Shown here piece by piece: positions 61,106 through 64,000 of a stretch of 64,000 nucleotides of DNA. Each line of letters starts with the position of its first letter. Position 1 is the first letter of the stretch. The position numbers and the translations under genes were made by a program. The notes beneath the pieces were generated by a model. The model did not search any database. It worked only from the letters and a program-made list of their open reading frames with translations, and was not told the DNA's origin. This DNA is from Desulfuromusa kysingii. Lineage in GTDB: Bacteria; Desulfobacterota; Desulfuromonadia; Desulfuromonadales; Geopsychrobacteraceae. Location: positions 124,001-188,000 of the forward strand of contig NZ_FNQN01000006.1 of assembly GCF_900107645.1 (NCBI RefSeq), read 5' to 3'.

Positions 61106-61642
61106 ATGGCAGAGAAAATATTAGAGATACTGGACCTCGATGGGGTTAATCGCGCATTAACGCGCATTGCGCACGAAATTCTCGAAAAAAATCAAGGTGT
61201 CGACGATTTGCTGCTTATTGGGATTCGCACTGGTGGAGCCTATCTGGCGACACAGTTGCAGAAAAGGATCAGTGAGATTGAAGGAACCGAGCCACCTCTG
61301 GGAATTATTGATGTCACCATGTATCGGGATGACTTAGGTTCTCGCCGCGACCTGATGATTGGACAGACCGAGATTCATGTCCCGGTGACGGGCAAGAAAG
61401 TGGTCCTTGTCGATGACGTGCTTTATACCGGAAGGACTATCCGTGCCGCATTGGAAGCGGTTATTGCCCTTGGTCGGCCAGAAAACATTCAATTGGCGAT
61501 CTTGTTAGATCGTGGGCACCGGGAACTACCGATTCGTCCCGACTATATTGGGCGAAACATTCCAACAGCCAAGAATGAACAAATCAAGGTCGATTTTGAC
61601 GCCCAGAATATTCCCCAAGCTGTTCATTTACTTCGAAATTAA
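61106..61642 (+). CDS. pyrR: PyrR: pyr mRNA-binding attenuation protein / uracil phosphoribosyltransferase
   Basis: 178 aa from ATG 61106 (AGGAGGA SD at 61094-61100); the longer frame from 61076 starts inside the terminator. The PRPP loop [20 protein letters not shown] and hood region [18 protein letters not shown] are PyrR hallmarks, as is [26 protein letters not shown]. In Gram-positive bacteria and Thermus, UMP-bound PyrR binds pyr leader RNA to promote termination; a weak UPRTase activity is also reported. Here it heads the pyrR-pyrB-pyrC-carA operon behind a leader that could be its target. Confidence 0.96.
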   Translation: MAEKILEILDLDGVNRALTRIAHEILEKNQGVDDLLLIGIRTGGAYLATQLQKRISEIEGTEPPLGIIDVTMYRDDLGSRRDLMIGQTEIHVPVTGKKVVLVDDVLYTGRTIRAALEAVIALGRPENIQLAILLDRGHRELPIRPDYIGRNIPTAKNEQIKVDFDAQNIPQAVHLLRN

Positions 61643-61656
61643 CGGGAGGTTCAAGT

Positions 61657-62592
61657 ATGTCTTTCAATCCGAAACATATCCTCGGAATTAAAAATCTGAC
61701 TGCCGACGAAATTAACTTTATCCTCACTACGGCTGAGAGTTTTAAAGAAATTAACACCCGACAGATCAAGAAGGTCCCGACGCTGCGCGGCAAAACGGTT
61801 ATCAATTTGTTTTACGAAGCCAGCACGAGGACCCGGACATCTTTTGAAATTGCAGGGAAGCGACTGTCAGCTGACACAATCAATATCACCGCGGCCTCTT
61901 CGTCGGTCGTTAAAGGTGAAAGCCTCGAGGATACGGCGCGCAATATTGAAGCCATGCGGCCTGATATCATTGTCATGCGTCATAGTGCTTCAGGTGCTTG
62001 TGATTACCTCGCTCAACGGTTGCACTGTTCAGTGATTAACGCCGGAGATGGAACTCACGAACACCCTAGCCAGGCTCTTCTTGATGCCTTCACCATCCGT
62101 CAGCATAAAGGTCACCTGAAGGGATTGACCGTTACCATCGCTGGCGATGTCGCCCATAGCCGCGTTGTTCGATCTAATATCTATTGCCTGAATAAACTCG
62201 GGGCGAAGGTCCGTGTCACCGGTCCGCGGACGATGTTGCCTGTGGGGATTGAAAAGCTGGGTTGTGAAGTCTACTATAACCTCGATGAGGCGATAACCGA
62301 CGCTGACTGTATCATGATGCTGCGGATTCAACATGAACGCCAAGGAAAGACGTTGATTCCTTCGTTACGTGAATATTCCCGTTTCTTTGCCCTTAACGAA
62401 GACAACCTGAAGTTAGCCAAGAAAGATGCCATTGTCATGCATCCAGGGCCTGTAAACCGTGGGGTAGAACTTTCTTCTTCCGTTGCTGACGGTCCCCAAA
62501 ATGTTATTCTTGATCAGGTTGAGAATGGCGTTGCGATACGGATGGCACTCCTTTATCTGGTTGCTGGTGGTGAAAAACTGCAGGTGAATTAA
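61657..62592 (+). CDS. pyrB: Aspartate carbamoyltransferase, catalytic chain
   Basis: 311 aa, GGGAGG SD. Carbamoyl-phosphate loop [25 protein letters not shown]-like [25 protein letters not shown], aspartate-loop RIQHERQ and C-terminal [13 protein letters not shown] are all intact. It condenses carbamoyl phosphate with aspartate, the first committed step of pyrimidine synthesis. No pyrI regulatory chain is seen between pyrB and pyrC, so allosteric control by PyrI is not expected and leader-level control would matter more. Confidence 0.97.
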   Translation: MSFNPKHILGIKNLTADEINFILTTAESFKEINTRQIKKVPTLRGKTVINLFYEASTRTRTSFEIAGKRLSADTINITAASSSVVKGESLEDTARNIEAMRPDIIVMRHSASGACDYLAQRLHCSVINAGDGTHEHPSQALLDAFTIRQHKGHLKGLTVTIAGDVAHSRVVRSNIYCLNKLGAKVRVTGPRTMLPVGIEKLGCEVYYNLDEAITDADCIMMLRIQHERQGKTLIPSLREYSRFFALNEDNLKLAKKDAIVMHPGPVNRGVELSSSVADGPQNVILDQVENGVAIRMALLYLVAGGEKLQVN

Positions 62593-62615
62593 CAACTTAA
62601 CGAAAGGTTGAAAGA

Positions 62616-63887
62616 ATGAAGACGTTAATTAAAAATGGTCGTGTCATTGACCCTGCAAACAAAATTGACGCTGCCTGTGATGTTTTGATTGAGGATGGCG
62701 TTATCCAAGAGGTCGCTACTAACATCAGCGTGACTGCTGATGAAATTATTGATGCCACAGGGCTATTAGTTGCCCCAGGATTGGTTGATATTCATACTCA
62801 CATGCGTGATCCAGGCTTTGAGTATAAAGAAGATATTATTTCTGGAACCCGTGCGGCAGCTGCCGGTGGTGTCACTTCATTGACCTGTATGCCTAATACT
62901 AACCCCGTCAATGATTCATGTGCTGTGACCCAATATATTATTAATAAAGCCAAACAGCAGGGGAGCGCCAATATCTATCCTATCGCTTCCATCAGCAAGG
63001 GGATGAAAGGGGAGATCCTTGCAGAAATGGGCGACTTGAAGGAGGCAGGCTGTGTTGGTTTTTCTGATGACGGTATCCCCGTAACCCATGGTGAACTGCT
63101 CCGTCGGGCATTTGAGTATGCAGACACCTTTTCTATGCCAATCGTTACCCATTCAGAGGATCTCTCTATCACTGGTTCAGGTTGTATGCATGAAGGGGAT
63201 GTGGCGACTGAATTGGGTTTGCAGGGGATTCCTTGGGTCGCAGAAGATGCCGGGACAGCTCGAGAAATTATGTTGGCAGAGTTTACCGGCGGACGTCTCC
63301 ATGTCTGTCATGTTTCGACCAAAGGGAGTGTTGATTTGATCCGTCATGCCAAAGCGCGTGGCGTTCGGGTCAGCTGTGAAGCCACGCCGCATCATTTTAC
63401 TCTGACAGATGAAGCCGTTCGTGGTTATAATACCAACGCCAAGATGAGTCCACCTTTGCGAAGTCAGGATCATGTCGATGCCGTCCGTGCTGGTCTGGCT
63501 GATGGGACTATTGATGCCATCGCCACTGATCATGCTCCTCACCACTACGATGAAAAGAATGTTGAGTTTCCAGTGGCTATGAATGGTATTGTTGGACTGG
63601 AGTCGTTGCTGCCTCTTAGTTTAAGATTGGTTGCTGATGGTCTCCTTGGCTTGAACTCTTTAATTTCATTATTGACGGTTCAACCCGCCACAATTATGGG
63701 AATCGATCGTGGAACGTTATCTGTTGGTGCCGTTGCTGACATTGTCTTGATTGACTTAGAGCGTGAATGGACGTATACCGCAGAGTCTCTCCACTCAAAG
63801 AGTAAAAACTCTCCATTTCTGGGTTGGGAAATGAAGGGTGCTGCAGTAAAAACCTTGCTCGCTGGGAAAGTGGTATTTGAAAGATAA
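62616..63887 (+). CDS. pyrC: Dihydroorotase
   Basis: 423 aa, GAAAGG SD. Amidohydrolase motifs: [18 protein letters not shown] (HxH with substrate Arg), [33 protein letters not shown] and [14 protein letters not shown]. The Lys that bridges metals in many type I enzymes is not assigned by eye. It cyclises carbamoyl aspartate to dihydroorotate. It is the active, long (type I) class rather than the catalytically dead PyrC' partner, judging by the intact His and Asp ligands. Confidence 0.96.
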   Translation: MKTLIKNGRVIDPANKIDAACDVLIEDGVIQEVATNISVTADEIIDATGLLVAPGLVDIHTHMRDPGFEYKEDIISGTRAAAAGGVTSLTCMPNTNPVNDSCAVTQYIINKAKQQGSANIYPIASISKGMKGEILAEMGDLKEAGCVGFSDDGIPVTHGELLRRAFEYADTFSMPIVTHSEDLSITGSGCMHEGDVATELGLQGIPWVAEDAGTAREIMLAEFTGGRLHVCHVSTKGSVDLIRHAKARGVRVSCEATPHHFTLTDEAVRGYNTNAKMSPPLRSQDHVDAVRAGLADGTIDAIATDHAPHHYDEKNVEFPVAMNGIVGLESLLPLSLRLVADGLLGLNSLISLLTVQPATIMGIDRGTLSVGAVADIVLIDLEREWTYTAESLHSKSKNSPFLGWEMKGAAVKTLLAGKVVFER

Positions 63888-63950
63888 ACCTTTACTTTCA
63901 GGCTCTTAAAAACAGAAACTTAATGTATATAATTAAAAATAGAGGTCTCA

Positions 63951-64000
63951 ATGAAAGCAGTTTTGGCTCTTGCTGATGGCAAGTTTTTTTATGGGAAGGC
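63951..64000 (+). CDS. carA: Carbamoyl phosphate synthase small subunit, 5' end
   Basis: Sixteen codons are visible before the window ends: MKAVLALADGKFFYGK, a typical CarA start (ALADGxxFxG). GAGGT lies 6 nt upstream. It is 63 nt after pyrC in the same direction, extending the pyrimidine operon. Confidence 0.82.
   Translation, partial: MKAVLALADGKFFYGK

Noticed and set aside
1-64000. Mobile elements, CRISPR arrays, tRNA or rRNA genes
   Set aside because: No transposase, integrase, repeat-spacer pattern or cloverleaf sequence was found on either strand by eye.

Overview
The window reads as chromosomal DNA of a Gram-negative anaerobe-type deltaproteobacterium, most like the Desulfuromonadales (Desulfuromonas / Geobacter / Pelobacter relatives). 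This rests on protein flavour and gene order, not on a search: an LPS-assembly lipoprotein (lptE), AsmA and MurJ, the blocks holB-ricT-metG-tatD and rnc-era-der, a DUF4388 protein with single-domain response regulators, and mtnP next to a PfkB kinase. It is gene-dense and mostly housekeeping. I see no rRNA, tRNA, CRISPR array, insertion sequence or prophage. TTG and GTG starts with good Shine-Dalgarno (SD) sequences are common.

Layout. 1-8.5 kb: 3' end of mtnP, a sugar kinase, a TPR lipoprotein, a signalling group (response regulator + UspA, then a soluble REC-histidine kinase), a FAD dehydrogenase, a YhaM-type nuclease and an MBL hydrolase. 8.5-13 kb: coaBC, a zinc phospholipase C-like protein, family 4 uracil-DNA glycosylase, and ribB behind an FMN riboswitch. 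13-17 kb: a MarR regulator with a heterodimeric ABC exporter that has one degenerate ATP site. 17-29 kb: DNA end processing, sbcDC and an AddB/AddA-like nuclease-helicase pair, separated by a Cache-HAMP sensor with no output domain. 29-37 kb: a retropepsin-like protein that has lost its catalytic Asp motif, an AsmA protein, then the leftward holB-ricT-metG-tatD operon. 37-47 kb: rnc-era-der, DUF4388 and two response regulators, infA, leuS-lptE-holA, and rpsT. 47-58 kb: murJ, small metabolic and membrane genes, a Bcr/CflA pump, a dGTPase-like protein, azlCD-yhbY, an amino-acid ABC importer with an internal terminator, a 54-aa zinc-ribbon gene, and an EamA transporter. 58-64 kb: lepA-lepB, then pyrR-pyrB-pyrC-carA, running off the window.

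The most notable element is the 140-nt leader of the pyr operon. It holds a PyrR-binding-loop-like stem-loop whose 3' arm is the SD of a 14-codon reading frame. That frame's stop codon lies in the loop of a perfect 13-bp intrinsic terminator just before pyrR. This suggests pyrimidine control in which PyrR blocks leader translation and so allows termination. Other points of interest are the catalytic-motif loss at 29.2-29.7 kb, the asymmetric ABC exporter with its operator-like repeats, the orphan Cache-HAMP protein, and the 11-bp-stem terminator between the importer's binding-protein gene and its permease. All functions are inferred from motifs read by eye; no database search was run.
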